From contig NZ_VTFG01000001.1 of assembly GCF_008692035.1 (NCBI RefSeq), positions 2,418,001 to 2,482,000 on the forward strand: a stretch of DNA of 64,000 bases, read 5' to 3'. Origin of the DNA: Pseudomonas marginalis. Its GTDB lineage: Bacteria; Pseudomonadota; Gammaproteobacteria; Pseudomonadales; Pseudomonadaceae. Within the stretch, counting starts at the first letter, position 1; each line of letters begins with the position of its first letter. Shown here in pieces: positions 37,775-47,663 of the stretch. Under the pieces are notes generated by a model, which was not told where the DNA came from, did no database searches, and saw only the letters and a program-made list of their open reading frames with translations. Both the position numbers and the translations under genes were made by a program.

Positions 37775-38509
37775 ATGTCCGAGCCAGTCAAACTGCGCGC
37801 TCACAGCCAGGCTCACTGCAAGGATTGCAGCCTGGCCCCCCTCTGCTTGCCACTTTCGTTGAATCTGGAAGACATGGATGCGCTGGACGAAATCGTTAAA
37901 CGCGGTCGCCCGCTCAAGAAAGGCGAGTTTCTGTTTCGCCAGGGGGACAAGTTCGATTCCGTCTATGCAGTACGTTCGGGCGCGCTGAAGACCTTCAGCC
38001 TGAGCGACAGCGGCGAAGAGCAGATCACCGGTTTCCACCTGCCCAGCGAGCTGGTCGGGTTGTCGGGCATGGACACCGAGATTCACCCGGTGTCGGCCCA
38101 GGCCCTGGAAACCACCTCAGTGTGCGAAATCCCCTTCGAGCGCCTGGACGAACTGGCCCTGCAATTGCCACAACTGCGCCGTCAATTGATGCGCGTGATG
38201 AGCCGCGAGATTCGTGACGACCAACAGATGATGCTGCTGTTGTCGAAGAAAACCGCCGACGAGCGCATCGCCACCTTCCTGGTCAACCTGTCGGCGCGGT
38301 TCCGTGCCCGTGGGTTCTCGGCCAACCAGTTCCGCCTGAGCATGTCGCGCAACGAAATCGGCAATTACCTGGGCCTGGCGGTGGAAACCGTATCCCGTGT
38401 GTTTACCCGCTTCCAGCAGAGCGAACTGCTGGCCGCCGAAGGCAAGGAAGTGCATATCCTTGACCCGATCCAGCTGTGCGCACTCGCCGGTGGTTCCTTG
38501 GAAGGCTGA
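37775..38509 (+). CDS. anr: Anaerobic regulator ANR (FNR family)
   Basis: A 244-residue oxygen-sensing transcription activator. Cysteines at 15, 18 and 24 ([11 protein letters not shown]) plus one near 116 ([10 protein letters not shown]) would bind the 4Fe-4S cluster. The cyclic-nucleotide-binding fold spans about 30-150. The C-terminal helix-turn-helix reads [20 protein letters not shown], with the FNR-type recognition residues E..SR. It would activate the hemN promoter at 35700-35741 and the site before the second cco operon. Start follows a CAAGGA site. Confidence 0.96.
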   Translation: MSEPVKLRAHSQAHCKDCSLAPLCLPLSLNLEDMDALDEIVKRGRPLKKGEFLFRQGDKFDSVYAVRSGALKTFSLSDSGEEQITGFHLPSELVGLSGMDTEIHPVSAQALETTSVCEIPFERLDELALQLPQLRRQLMRVMSREIRDDQQMMLLLSKKTADERIATFLVNLSARFRARGFSANQFRLSMSRNEIGNYLGLAVETVSRVFTRFQQSELLAAEGKEVHILDPIQLCALAGGSLEG

Positions 38510-38519
38510 TGCAGACGCT

Positions 38520-38547
38520 TGCGGCCGCGCCAATCGGTGAGGCCGCA
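38520..38547 (+). terminator. hairpin after anr
   Basis: TGCGGCC (38520-38526) pairs with GGCCGCA (38541-38547), beginning 11 bases after the anr stop. No T run follows. Confidence 0.35.
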
Positions 38548-38588
38548 GGTATACTTCGAGTCCGTTTTCCGCCCAGGACTCTTCGACG

Positions 38589-39137
38589 ATGACTTTCGAT
38601 TCGTTCGACATCAAATCCCTGATCCGCCCCGTCATCGACTTCCCCAAGCCTGGGGTGATCTTTCGTGACATCACACCGCTGTTCCAATCGCCCAAGGCCC
38701 TGCGCCTGGTGGCTGACACCTTTGCCCATCGCTATGTCGAGGCCGATTTCAGCCATATCGGCGCGATGGATGCGCGCGGCTTCCTGATCGGCTCGATCAT
38801 CGCCTACCAACTGAACAAGCCGCTGATCCTGTTCCGCAAGCAGGGCAAGCTGCCGGCTGACGTGCTGTCCGAGGGTTACCAGACCGAATACGGCGAGGCC
38901 TTCCTCGAAGTGCATGCCGACAGCCTGTGCGAAGGTGATTCGGTGCTGATGTTCGATGACCTGATCGCCACGGGCGGTACCCTGATCGCGGCGGCCAACC
39001 TGGTGCGACGCATGGGGGCGAAGATCTTTGAAGCGGCGGCGATCATTGACCTGCCGGAACTGGGCGGCTCGCAACGCCTGGAAGACATGGGCATCCCGAC
39101 GTTTTGCCTGACCCGCTTTGCCCTCACCGAGCGGTAA
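38589..39137 (+). CDS. apt: Adenine phosphoribosyltransferase
   Basis: Cytoplasmic purine salvage enzyme of 182 residues that makes AMP from adenine and PRPP. The PRPP-binding motif [20 protein letters not shown] is clear, and the N-terminus carries [15 protein letters not shown], typical of Apt. ATG at 38589 follows GACTCTTCGACG with a modest site. It converges with recR across a REP-like hairpin. Confidence 0.95.
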   Translation: MTFDSFDIKSLIRPVIDFPKPGVIFRDITPLFQSPKALRLVADTFAHRYVEADFSHIGAMDARGFLIGSIIAYQLNKPLILFRKQGKLPADVLSEGYQTEYGEAFLEVHADSLCEGDSVLMFDDLIATGGTLIAAANLVRRMGAKIFEAAAIIDLPELGGSQRLEDMGIPTFCLTRFALTER

Positions 39138-39160
39138 CGGCTGCGCGGACTGACGTTATC

Positions 39161-39203
39161 AGGGGCAAGTGGATTCGCCGCACTGCCCCTCCCACATTTG
39201 ATC
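39161..39203. repeat. REP-like hairpin between apt and recR
   Basis: AGGGGCAAGTG pairs with CACTGCCCCT (one bulged base), followed by CCCACATTTGATC, the common tail of fluorescens REP units. It lies between convergent genes and may act as a shared terminator. Confidence 0.6.
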
Positions 39204-39215
39204 CTGCGCTGATCG

Positions 39216-39818
39216 TCAGAGCGCGATCGGTTTACGACCGGCGAACGAATGCGCCAACGTGCCGCCGTCCACCAACTCCAATTCGCCACCCAGCGGCACG
39301 CCATGGGCGATTCGCGAAGTGACCAGGCCTTTGTTGCTCAGCAGTTGGGCGATGTAATGCGCGGTGGCTTCACCTTCCACGGTCGGGTTGGTGGCCAGGA
39401 TCACCTCGGTAAAGGTGCCCTGCTCCTCGATACGCGCCACCAGCTGCGGAATGCCGATGGCCTCCGGACCCAGGCCATCGAGCGGCGAGAGATGGCCCTT
39501 GAGCACGAAGTAGCGCCCGCGATAACCGGTCTGCTCCACCGCGTACACATCCATCGGCCCTTCCACCACGCACAGCAGCGTGTCGTCGCGGCGCGGGTCG
39601 GCACATTGCGGGCAGAGTTCTTCTTCGGTAAGGGTACGGCACTGGCGGCAGTGGCCCACCCCGGTCATGGCCTGGCTCAGGGCCTGGGCCAACCGGGTAC
39701 CGCCGCTGCGATCACGCTCCAGCAGTTGCAGCGCCATGCGTTGGGCGGTTTTCTGGCCGACACCCGGCAACGTGCGCAGGGCGTCGATCAGTTGGCGAAT
39801 CAGGGGGCTGAAGCTCAT
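39216..39818 (-). CDS. recR: Recombination protein RecR
   Basis: A 200-residue DNA-binding protein of RecFOR recombinational repair. A helix-hairpin-helix ([17 protein letters not shown]) is followed by the zinc finger [16 protein letters not shown] and a Toprim domain ([12 protein letters not shown]). ATG at 39818 ([10 protein letters not shown]) gives the normal length; a TTG-start extension to 39836 does not. It would normally follow ybaB, but an oxidoreductase gene lies between them here. Confidence 0.95.
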   Translation of the reverse strand: MSFSPLIRQLIDALRTLPGVGQKTAQRMALQLLERDRSGGTRLAQALSQAMTGVGHCRQCRTLTEEELCPQCADPRRDDTLLCVVEGPMDVYAVEQTGYRGRYFVLKGHLSPLDGLGPEAIGIPQLVARIEEQGTFTEVILATNPTVEGEATAHYIAQLLSNKGLVTSRIAHGVPLGGELELVDGGTLAHSFAGRKPIAL

Positions 39819-39884
39819 GGGCGAGTGGTCCGACAAAACAACGAGACGCGGTTTATACCCGCGCCTCGGATTAGCGTCAAATGC

Positions 39885-40919
39885 TCAATCCTGCGCGACC
39901 CGTACCACCAACTTGCCGAAGTTGCGCCCTTCCAGCAAACCGATAAAGGCTTCGGGCGCCTGCTCCAGGCCCTCGACCACGTCTTCGCGGAACTTGATCT
40001 TGCCGTCGCGTACCCACGGCGCCATGGCGCTGAGGAACTCCGGCTGGCGATCACCATAGTCGTCAAACACGATAAAGCCCTGGATCCGTACACGCTTGGT
40101 CAACAACGTGCGTTGCAGCGCCGGCAAGCGGTCAGGCCCGCTGGGCGCTTCATGGGCGTTATAGCCGGCGATCAGCCCGCACAGGGGGATGCGCGCCTTG
40201 GGGTTGAGCAACGGCAGCACGGCGTCGAACACCTTGCCACCGACGTTTTCGAAATAAATGTCCACGCCCTTGAAGCAGGCCTGGGCCAAGTCGTCGGCAA
40301 ACGTTGCGCTCTTGTGGTCGATGCAGGCATCAAAACCCAATTCGTCCACCACGTAGCGGCACTTCTCGGCACCGCCCGCAATCCCGACCACACGCAGGCC
40401 CTTGAGCTTGGCCACCTGGCCGACCACCGAACCCACCGCGCCGGAGGCAGCCGCCACCACCAGGGTTTCTCCGGCTTTCGGCTGGCCGATGTCCATCAGG
40501 CCCATGTAGGCGGTCATGCCTGGCATGCCCAGCACCCCCAGGGCCATGGACGGGCTGGCCAGGCCATTGGGCACCGGGATCAGGTTGCGGCCGTCGGAAA
40601 TGCTGTGGCTCTGCCAACCGGTGGCGCCGACGACCAGATCACCCACCTCGAATTTCGGATTACGCGATTGCTCGACACGGCTGACAGCCCCGCCGGTCAT
40701 CACCTCGTCGATTTCCACCGGTGCGGCGTAGGACGGTGCGTCGCTCATGCGCCCGCGCATATAAGGGTCGAGGGAGAGGTAGAGCGTCTTCAGCAGGACC
40801 TGGCCGTCTGCCAATTCCGGCAAGGTCACCCGTTCCAGGCGGAAGTTTTCCGGCGTGGGTGCGCCTTGAGGGCGTGAGACCAGGACAATGCGCTGGTTCA
40901 ATGTCGGTTCGTGAGGCAT
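39885..40919 (-). CDS. NADP-dependent oxidoreductase (zinc-independent MDR, CurA/LTB4DH-like)
   Basis: A 344-residue medium-chain dehydrogenase/reductase. The Rossmann motif is AAASGAVGSVVGQVAKLKG, and the N-terminus shows LYLSLDPYMRGRM, a signature of the leukotriene B4 dehydrogenase/curcumin reductase branch, which reduces carbon-carbon double bonds of enones. The zinc-binding cysteines of classical alcohol dehydrogenases are absent. It lies between recR and ybaB, all on the minus strand, with a terminator after ybaB separating it from dnaX-ybaB. Confidence 0.9.
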   Translation of the reverse strand: MPHEPTLNQRIVLVSRPQGAPTPENFRLERVTLPELADGQVLLKTLYLSLDPYMRGRMSDAPSYAAPVEIDEVMTGGAVSRVEQSRNPKFEVGDLVVGATGWQSHSISDGRNLIPVPNGLASPSMALGVLGMPGMTAYMGLMDIGQPKAGETLVVAAASGAVGSVVGQVAKLKGLRVVGIAGGAEKCRYVVDELGFDACIDHKSATFADDLAQACFKGVDIYFENVGGKVFDAVLPLLNPKARIPLCGLIAGYNAHEAPSGPDRLPALQRTLLTKRVRIQGFIVFDDYGDRQPEFLSAMAPWVRDGKIKFREDVVEGLEQAPEAFIGLLEGRNFGKLVVRVAQD

Positions 40920-41000
40920 GAAGGGGCTCCTTGATCGAATCTATCGGTATAGGGTGCAGACCATGGGTGCCGCGCCAGGGTTCGATTGGATTGGCACAAA

Positions 41001-41028
41001 CAAAAATGCCAGGCACAAGGCCTGGCAT
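41001..41028 (-). terminator. intrinsic terminator of dnaX-ybaB
   Basis: On the minus strand ATGCCAGGC pairs with GCCTGGCAT around a five-base loop and is followed by TTTTTG. It begins 25 bases after the ybaB stop. Confidence 0.85.
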
Positions 41029-41052
41029 TGGAGTCTAGCTAAAGCCTGGCGA

Positions 41053-41391
41053 TCAGAACGGCAGCTTCATGCCCGGTGGCAGTTGCATGCCGGCAGTCAC
41101 GCCGGACATTTTGTCCTGGCTGTTGGCTTCGATCTTGCGCACGGCGTCGTTGACGGCCGCGGCGAACAACGCCTCGAGCATTTCCAGGTCATCTTCGCCC
41201 ACGCCTGGCAATACGCTTGGGTCGATGCTCACGCGCTTGATGTCGTGACGACCGGTCATCACCACGCTGACCATATCGCCACCGGCTTTACCGGTGACTT
41301 CGGCGTTGGCCAGCTCTTCCTGCATCTTGGCCATCTTTTCCTGCATCTGCTGCGCCTGCTTCATCAGGCCGGCCATGCCACCTTTCATCAT
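41053..41391 (-). CDS. YbaB/EbfC nucleoid-associated protein
   Basis: A 112-residue DNA-binding protein, [20 protein letters not shown], with the helical N-terminus and the [19 protein letters not shown] core typical of YbaB. The C-terminus is PPGMKLPF. It starts at 41391 with GAGGTG six bases upstream, and lies just after dnaX, the usual dnaX-ybaB order. Confidence 0.93.
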   Translation of the reverse strand: MMKGGMAGLMKQAQQMQEKMAKMQEELANAEVTGKAGGDMVSVVMTGRHDIKRVSIDPSVLPGVGEDDLEMLEALFAAAVNDAVRKIEANSQDKMSGVTAGMQLPPGMKLPF

Positions 41392-41434
41392 GGGAATCAC
41401 CTCAAAAGTACGTGGATCAATGAATAGCCCGGTG

Positions 41435-43483
41435 TCAGGACGCCTGGGGCACCGGGGCTTCGACAGGTTCAATTGTATCTTGGCGAACGACCGCACCGAA
41501 CTGCTGCATCATTTGCTGGATGAGCGGATCGCCGTGGATCGAGTCCTCAGCCTCGCGCTGGCGGTTGATACGCCGGCGGGTCGCGGCCTGGGCAGGGGTT
41601 TCCTGCTCGGGCTTGATCAACTCGATGGCGATGGTCAGCGTGCGCCCATGGTACTGGTTCAGGGCGTCATTGAGGCGCCGCTGCTGGGTCGCGTTGAACA
41701 GGGCGCTGTGGGCGGGGTCCAGGTGCAACAGCCAGTGGTCGCCATCGATGGCGATCAGGGTGCAGTTGGCGGCGATGCTGCCGGTCATGCCGGAAATCGG
41801 CAGTTTCGGGAACAGCTCCAGCCATTGCAGGGCCAGGCCGGTGGCCGGTGCCGCAGCAGGCTCCGCCTCGGGTTCCGGGGCCGGCTCGGCGGTGTGCTCG
41901 CTGGCCAGGTCGTCCAGGTAGCTGTAGGCCGAATCCATGTCCGGCTCGATGTAATCTTCGTCCAGCGGCGGTTCGTCGTCGAGGTCGATGCCCGGGGTTG
42001 CGGCTTCGACCTGGGCCACGGTCGGCTCGGGCACCGGGGCCGACACCCACTCGGGGGCGGCCGGTACCACGCTGTCCGGCGTCGGCGCAGGCATCGGCGT
42101 CAGCTCAGGCTGCTCGCCAGCGGTTTCCAGTACCGGCTCGACATAGGGCTGCTGTTCGACCTCGGCCTCAGCGTCTACCGGGTCATTCCAGGGCAGGTCG
42201 ACCACAGGCTCGGGCTCTACAACCAGTTCCGGCTCCACCACCGCTGCCACCACCACCGGTGCCGGCTCAGGCGCCGGTGCAACAGGGGCAGCAACCACTG
42301 GCGCGACCACCGCCGCGCCAGCCACTGGTTTGGCGGAATCAACTGTGGCCTGGCTGATCCCCACTGGCTTTAGCGGCTGTCTCGGTGCGTCGGCCGAATC
42401 CGCCGGCCGGAAGGCCAGCATCCGCAGCAGGACCATCTCGAAGCCTCCGCGCGGATCGGGCGCCAAAGGCAGGTCGCGACGACCGATCAGGCCCATCTGG
42501 TAGTAGAACTGCACGTCTTCGGCCGGCAACGCCTGGGCCAGGGCCAACACGCGGTCGCGGTCGCCATGGCCGTTGTCGACACCTTCCGGCAATGCCTGGG
42601 CGATGGCAACGCGGTGCAGCACATTGAGGATTTCCGAGAGCACGCCGTTCCAGTCCGGGCCTTGCTCCGAGAGGTGGCGCACGGCTTCGAGCAACGCCTT
42701 GGCATCGCCCTCGATCAGCGCGTGCAGCACGTCGAACACCTGGCCGTGGTCCAGGGTGCCGAGCATGGCGCGCACATCGGCGGCCATGACCTTGCCTTCA
42801 CCAAAGGCAATGGCCTGGTCGGTGAGGCTCATGGCATCGCGCATCGAGCCATCGGCGGCGCGGCCCAGCAGCCACAGTGCGTCGTCTTCGAACGGTACGT
42901 TCTCGACACCCAGCACGTGGGTCAAATGCTCCACCACGCGCTCGGGGGTCATGTTCTTCAGGGAGAACTGCAGGCACCGCGACAGGATCGTTGCAGGCAG
43001 TTTCTGCGGGTCGGTGGTGGCCAGGATGAATTTGACGTAGGGCGGCGGCTCTTCCAGGGTTTTCAACAAGGCGTTGAAGGAATGGCTGGAAAGCATGTGC
43101 ACTTCGTCGATCAGGTAGACCTTGAAGCGGCCACGGCTGGGCGCGTACTGCACATTGTCGAGCAGCTCGCGGGTGTCTTCGACCTTGGTGCGGCTCGCGG
43201 CGTCGATCTCGATCAGGTCGACGAAACGCCCTTCGTCGATCTCGCGGCACACCGAGCAGGTGCCGCAGGGCGTCGAAGTGATACCGGTTTCACAGTTCAG
43301 GCATTTGGCGATGATGCGCGCAATGGTGGTCTTGCCCACTCCACGGGTACCGGTGAACAGATAGGCGTGGTGCAGCCGCTGGCTGTCCAAGGCATTGATC
43401 AGAGCCTTGAGCACATGGGTCTGGCCGACCATTTCGCGGAACGAGCGCGGACGCCATTTACGTGCAAGAACCTGATAACTCAT
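41435..43483 (-). CDS. dnaX: DNA polymerase III tau subunit DnaX
   Basis: Clamp-loader subunit of 682 residues. Walker A is [12 protein letters not shown] (about 40-51), then zinc cysteines ([19 protein letters not shown]), and Walker [11 protein letters not shown] long proline/alanine/valine-rich linker (about 400-560) precedes the tau C-terminal domain. Start [18 protein letters not shown] at 43483 is the conserved beginning. No A-AAA-AAG slippery site is visible, so E. coli-style frameshifting to gamma is not supported. Confidence 0.95.
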   Translation of the reverse strand: MSYQVLARKWRPRSFREMVGQTHVLKALINALDSQRLHHAYLFTGTRGVGKTTIARIIAKCLNCETGITSTPCGTCSVCREIDEGRFVDLIEIDAASRTKVEDTRELLDNVQYAPSRGRFKVYLIDEVHMLSSHSFNALLKTLEEPPPYVKFILATTDPQKLPATILSRCLQFSLKNMTPERVVEHLTHVLGVENVPFEDDALWLLGRAADGSMRDAMSLTDQAIAFGEGKVMAADVRAMLGTLDHGQVFDVLHALIEGDAKALLEAVRHLSEQGPDWNGVLSEILNVLHRVAIAQALPEGVDNGHGDRDRVLALAQALPAEDVQFYYQMGLIGRRDLPLAPDPRGGFEMVLLRMLAFRPADSADAPRQPLKPVGISQATVDSAKPVAGAAVVAPVVAAPVAPAPEPAPVVVAAVVEPELVVEPEPVVDLPWNDPVDAEAEVEQQPYVEPVLETAGEQPELTPMPAPTPDSVVPAAPEWVSAPVPEPTVAQVEAATPGIDLDDEPPLDEDYIEPDMDSAYSYLDDLASEHTAEPAPEPEAEPAAAPATGLALQWLELFPKLPISGMTGSIAANCTLIAIDGDHWLLHLDPAHSALFNATQQRRLNDALNQYHGRTLTIAIELIKPEQETPAQAATRRRINRQREAEDSIHGDPLIQQMMQQFGAVVRQDTIEPVEAPVPQAS

Positions 43484-43616
43484 CGAAAACCGTCGCAACT
43501 GGGAAGCGGAAGCGGGTAATGCTAGCGGAGCAAGGGGGAAATTGCATCCGGCACGCTCGCCTAATCTGACTAAGCTCTGCTGACTGGCCCCGAAAAGGCC
43601 TGAACCCGGAGAGTGT

Positions 43617-44378
43617 ATGCGCGTAGTCCTGGGCGCTTTATGGATGATGACCACGGCTTGCCTGGCGGCGCCTGCACCGCTGCGTTTCTCGGTTTCCGAC
43701 AGTTGGGCGATGCCCATGGTGCAGGTGGAGAACGGCCGGCCTACACAGGGGATTTTGTATGATTTGATGTTGAGCCTGGCCACCCAGGTTGGCCAGCCGG
43801 CGGAATTCCACGTGCTGGCCCGCGCCCGTATCGCCACAGCCATGGGTCACGGGGATATTGATGTGCGCTGTTATGTCACCCAGGCGTGGGTCGACAACCT
43901 GTCCGGCGACTACATCTGGAGCTTGCCTTTAATGGTGCAGCGCAATGTGCTGGTCAGTGTGCGCAACCAGCCGGTGCAGGTGCTCAAGCTGACACCCCAG
44001 CCGATCGGCACGGTGCTCAACTATCGCTATGGCGCCCTCGACCCACTGTTTGCCAACGGCCAACTCACCCGCGACGACGCCCGCAGCGAAGAACAGGTGC
44101 TGCACAAGCTGGTGGCGGGGCGATTCAACTACGCAGTGAGCAATGAATGGATCGTCGACCGTTTCAACCAGAAAATGCCAATCAGCCAGCGCTTGCACAA
44201 AGTTGCGCTGATTGAGGAGCAAAACCTCGGCTGCATCGTGCGCAACGATCCCGACGTGCCGGCCCAAAAGATCCTGCGCACTTTGCTGCGGATGAAAATG
44301 TCCGGCGAAATCGACGACATCATCAAGCTATACACTGGTGAAGACCCGGTCCCCCTGCACGCTCCTGACAAAAACTGA
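43617..44378 (+). CDS. Periplasmic solute-binding protein-like (SBP family 3)
   Basis: A 253-residue secreted protein with a short signal peptide (MRVVLGALWMMTTACLAAP). The rest has the two-lobed fold pattern of family 3 binding proteins: LRFSVSDSWAMPM, TQGILYDLMLSLA, and IDDIIKLYTGEDP at the end. No permease or ATPase gene is adjacent, so it is an orphan. It may bind an amino acid or serve as a sensor component. Start ATG at 43617 follows GGAG by five bases. It is divergent from dnaX. Confidence 0.8.
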   Translation: MRVVLGALWMMTTACLAAPAPLRFSVSDSWAMPMVQVENGRPTQGILYDLMLSLATQVGQPAEFHVLARARIATAMGHGDIDVRCYVTQAWVDNLSGDYIWSLPLMVQRNVLVSVRNQPVQVLKLTPQPIGTVLNYRYGALDPLFANGQLTRDDARSEEQVLHKLVAGRFNYAVSNEWIVDRFNQKMPISQRLHKVALIEEQNLGCIVRNDPDVPAQKILRTLLRMKMSGEIDDIIKLYTGEDPVPLHAPDKN

Positions 44379-44432
44379 CAGGCACTCCTTATAGACTCGG
44401 CGCCACACCACGCCCGTTCTCAAGGAGCCCAC

Positions 44433-44804
44433 ATGAACACCCTCGCCCATTACTTCCTGCTGTACGTCGACAGCCCGGCCACCAGTGCCCATTTCTATAG
44501 CCGCCTGCTGGGCAAGCCGCCGGTCGAATTGAACCCGACCTTTGCCCTGTTCATTCTGGACAACGGGGTAAAGCTCGGGCTGTGGTCGCGTCATACCGTC
44601 GAGCCGGCAGCCCGGTTCACAGGCGGTGGCGGTGAAGTGGGCTTCTCGCTGCCCGACATGGCCGCCGTGGACGCGTTGCACGACCAATGGGCAGAACGGG
44701 GCGCCATCATTGTCCAGTCACCGACGCCCATGGACTTCGGCTACACCTTCGTCGCCCAGGACCTCGACGGCCACCGCTTGCGCGCGTTTAGCCTGAACGA
44801 CTGA
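44433..44804 (+). CDS. VOC-family (glyoxalase/bleomycin-resistance fold) protein
   Basis: A 123-residue protein with two beta-alpha-beta-beta-beta units. Metal-ligand positions of the fold are suggested by AHYFLLYVDSP, FTGGGGEVGFSL and DLDGHRLRAFSL. Members include glyoxalases, dioxygenases and antibiotic-binding proteins, so the activity cannot be told. Its last 87 bases overlap the 3' end of the convergent transporter gene. Confidence 0.88.
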   Translation: MNTLAHYFLLYVDSPATSAHFYSRLLGKPPVELNPTFALFILDNGVKLGLWSRHTVEPAARFTGGGGEVGFSLPDMAAVDALHDQWAERGAIIVQSPTPMDFGYTFVAQDLDGHRLRAFSLND

Positions 44805-45677
44805 CCACCAGCGCCCCTCCAGGCTGATGGCCGCCACGCTGGCCAGCACGATCACAGCGCCCAGCATCACCTGCACGGCAATGTGCTCGCCCAGCAACGT
44901 CGCGGCCATCACCATCGCCACCGGCGGGATCAGGTACATCGCCACCGACGCGCGGCTGACCTCCACATGCTTCAACACATACCCCCAGGCCAGATACGCC
45001 AAGGCGCTGGGGAAAATCCCGAGCACCAGCACCGCCACGTTCTCTGCCAACGGCGCCTGCACCACTGCAGCCGGCAGGCCCGGCAGGTTCACACACAGCA
45101 TCAGGGTGCCCGCCCACACCATGTAGCACGCCATGGTCAGCGGACTGTAGCGGTGGGCATAGTGTTTCTGCAGGGCGAAGTACACGCTCCACGACACCGC
45201 CGCCAGCAGGATCAACAAGCCACGCGGGTCGATCTCACCCAGCCCCTGATCCCCCCAGATCACCACCAGCACGCCGAGCAGCCCCAGCAAGACGCAGCCC
45301 CAGCGCCAGGCACTGACCCGTTCCTTCAGACAGAAAAACGCGATCAGCACACTGAACAACGGCGCCGACTGCGCCAGGACGCTGGACGCCGCTGCCGTTA
45401 CCCATTGCTGCCCATAGTTGAGGCTGGTGTGATGCAGGAACACGCCGAAGAACCCCAGCACCAGCAACCACGGAACATCCCGCAGGCGCGGCCGGCCGAT
45501 GCCCATCACCAGTGCCACACCACCCATGAACAGCGAGGCAATCAAAAACCTTAGCAATGCCAATTGGCCGGGACTGTAGCTGTGCAGCCCGACGTGCACG
45601 CCAATCGGCGAATAGGCCCAACACAGGATGACGCTGGCGATGACTAGCGTAAGCTTTACAGGTGAAGGGGTATTCAT
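44718..45677 (-). CDS. EamA-family (DMT superfamily) transporter
   Basis: Inner-membrane exporter-type protein of 319 residues with ten hydrophobic segments. It begins MNTPSPVKLTLVIASVILCW and holds GLHSYSPGQLALLRF and a repeated SVLIAFFCLKERVSAW segment. Start ATG at 45677 is the point where similarity begins. It is divergent from a LysR gene with 102 bases between starts, so that regulator probably controls it. Its 3' end overlaps the VOC gene. Confidence 0.9.
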   Translation of the reverse strand: MNTPSPVKLTLVIASVILCWAYSPIGVHVGLHSYSPGQLALLRFLIASLFMGGVALVMGIGRPRLRDVPWLLVLGFFGVFLHHTSLNYGQQWVTAAASSVLAQSAPLFSVLIAFFCLKERVSAWRWGCVLLGLLGVLVVIWGDQGLGEIDPRGLLILLAAVSWSVYFALQKHYAHRYSPLTMACYMVWAGTLMLCVNLPGLPAAVVQAPLAENVAVLVLGIFPSALAYLAWGYVLKHVEVSRASVAMYLIPPVAMVMAATLLGEHIAVQVMLGAVIVLASVAAISLEGRWWSVVQAKRAQAVAVEVLGDEGVAEVHGRR

Positions 45678-45779
45678 CGATGGCGTCCAGAAACCGGGAA
45701 GGAGTGCCGTCAGTCTTGGCCCGGGCAAGGCGCAGGACAATTAACCGTTTCTGACTTCTGCAATCACTGGAACTGAGCA

Positions 45780-46643
45780 ATGGAACTGGCCCAACTGAAA
45801 ATGGTGCGAGCGGTGGCACAAACCGGCAGCGTGGCCCAGGCGGCCGTGCTGCTGCATTGCGTGCCGTCCAACATCACCACGCGCATCAAGCAGCTGGAAG
45901 GCGAGCTGGGCACACCGCTATTCATCCGCGCCGGACGTGGACTGGCCATCAGTGCCGCCGGTGAGATCTTCCTGGATTACTGCGAGCGCATCCTGGCGCT
46001 GGTGGATGAGTCCAAACGCGCCGTGGACGCCAATGCGATTCCCCGTGGCACCTTGCGTATCGGCGCGGTGGAGTCCAGCGCCAGCGGGCGCTTGCCGCCC
46101 CTGCTGGCGGAGTATCATCGGCGCTACCCCGATGTCAGCCTGGAACTGGTGACCGGCGCCTGGGGCCCGTTGCTCGACGACCTGCAACACCACCGCCTGG
46201 ACGTGGCGCTGGTGGCCGCCGGCAACAAACGCACCAAGCTCGAACACAGCGTGGTCTACAGCGAACGCCTGGTGCTGATCGCCAGCGCGTCCAGCGCCCC
46301 CATCAGTGGCGCCGAGGACCTCGCCGGCCGCACCCTGCTGGTATGGCCACCCGGCTGCCCGTATCGCGCAGCCCTGGAAAACTGGGTCAAGCCCCATGAC
46401 TTCAAGCCGACCATCGCCAGTTATGCAAGCTGGGGCACGATTATCGGCTGCGTCAGCGCGGGGATTGGCGTGGCGTTGGCGCCGGAGGGGATCCTGGCCC
46501 GCTATGAGCAGGCCAACCAGCTGGCGTCTTATCGATTTGAAGAGTTGGCGGCGGTGGATAACCTGCTGTTCTGGCACAAGGACACCCAGCGGCATCTGGC
46601 CAGGGACGCATTTGCCGAGCTGTTGCGGGAGACTTTTGACTAA
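45780..46643 (+). CDS. LysR-family transcriptional regulator
   Basis: A 287-residue regulator. The N-terminal winged helix-turn-helix covers SVAQAAVLLHCVPSNITTRI and KQLEGELGTPLFIRAGRG. A two-lobed effector domain follows, including GTLRIGAVESSASGRLPPLL. The gene is divergent from the EamA transporter, the classic arrangement for LysR control of an exporter. The effector is unknown. Confidence 0.93.
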   Translation: MELAQLKMVRAVAQTGSVAQAAVLLHCVPSNITTRIKQLEGELGTPLFIRAGRGLAISAAGEIFLDYCERILALVDESKRAVDANAIPRGTLRIGAVESSASGRLPPLLAEYHRRYPDVSLELVTGAWGPLLDDLQHHRLDVALVAAGNKRTKLEHSVVYSERLVLIASASSAPISGAEDLAGRTLLVWPPGCPYRAALENWVKPHDFKPTIASYASWGTIIGCVSAGIGVALAPEGILARYEQANQLASYRFEELAAVDNLLFWHKDTQRHLARDAFAELLRETFD

Positions 46644-46704
46644 CTCGCAACATGTTGTTTCGGTTATCCTCCAGCGAAATTAATTCAAAATGTAAGGGAC
46701 TACC

Positions 46705-47607
46705 ATGAATTACTTCCGCCTGTTGTTGGCGGCGGCCGCTCTGAGCCTGCCTGCCGCGCCTGCCGTTGCTGCTGCCTCGCCTGCCCCCATTGAAACCAGT
46801 GCCCCCGCCGAAACAGCCGAGCACTTTCTGGCGTCACTCAACCAAAAGACCGGCACGGTCACCCTGCCCAGCGGCATCGCCACCCTCAAGCTCACCGACG
46901 AGTTCTACTACCTCGACCCCGCCGATACCGAGCGCTTGCTCACCGATGGCTGGGGCAACCCGCCGGGCTTCAAGACCCTGGGCATGATCGTGCCCAAAGC
47001 CGTCAGCCCATTGTCGGAACGCGGTTGGGGCGTGATCGTCAGCTACAAGGCAGATGGGCACATCTCCGACGAAGATGCGGCAAAAATCGACTACGCCGAC
47101 CTGCTCAAGCAAATGCAGGAAGAAGACGAAGCAGAGAACAAGGAACGCCAGAAACAAGGCTACGCCGGCCTGCACCTGCTGGGCTGGGCCGAGCCACCGC
47201 GCTACGACGACACCACCCACAAGATGTATTGGGCCCGCGAACTGAAGGCTGACGACGCCGACCAGAACACCCTCAACTACAGCATCCGCGTGTTGGGCCG
47301 TGAAGGCGTACTGGAACTCAACGCTGTGGCCGCCATGGCCGACCTGGCCACCATCCAACAGGAATTGCCTAAGGTGCTGGCCTTTACCAACTTCACCGAC
47401 GGCAACCTCTATACCGACTTCAACCCGAAAACCGACAAGCTTGCCACTTACGGCCTCGCCGCGCTGGTTGCCGGTGGGATCGCCGCCAAGGCCGGGCTAT
47501 TTGCCAAGATCGGTATCTTCCTGCTGGCTGCGAAGAAGTTCCTGGTGATCGGCGTAGTGGCGCTGCTCGCAGTGATTCGCAAGCTGTTCAACCGCAGCAA
47601 GGCCTGA
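46705..47607 (+). CDS. DUF2167-family membrane protein
   Basis: A 300-residue protein with a signal peptide (MNYFRLLLAAAALSLPAAPA), a large extracytoplasmic domain (LPSGIATLKLTDEFYYLDP; GFKTLGMIVPK; RGWGVIVSYKADGHISDED; GWAEPPRYDDTTHKMYWARE), and two C-terminal hydrophobic segments (AALVAGGIAAKAGLFAKIGI and following). The motifs are those of DUF2167, whose function is unknown. It stands between the LysR gene and a minus-strand toxin-like operon. Confidence 0.85.
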   Translation: MNYFRLLLAAAALSLPAAPAVAAASPAPIETSAPAETAEHFLASLNQKTGTVTLPSGIATLKLTDEFYYLDPADTERLLTDGWGNPPGFKTLGMIVPKAVSPLSERGWGVIVSYKADGHISDEDAAKIDYADLLKQMQEEDEAENKERQKQGYAGLHLLGWAEPPRYDDTTHKMYWARELKADDADQNTLNYSIRVLGREGVLELNAVAAMADLATIQQELPKVLAFTNFTDGNLYTDFNPKTDKLATYGLAALVAGGIAAKAGLFAKIGIFLLAAKKFLVIGVVALLAVIRKLFNRSKA

Positions 47608-47618
47608 ACCCCAGGCAC

Positions 47619-47652
47619 AAAAACGCCGCAGCGTGCCCGGCACACTGCGGCG
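47619..47652 (-). terminator. intrinsic terminator of the muramidase operon
   Basis: On the minus strand CGCCGCAGTGTGCC pairs with GGCACGCTGCGGCG (one mismatch) and is followed by TTTTTG. It begins 12 bases after the 47664 stop. Confidence 0.85.
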
Positions 47653-47663
47653 ATTGGGATGAC

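Noticed and set aside
39249..40877. Plus-strand frame of 542 codons opposite recR and the oxidoreductase
   Set aside because: Both minus-strand genes have clear motifs and proper starts; the plus frame is a shadow.
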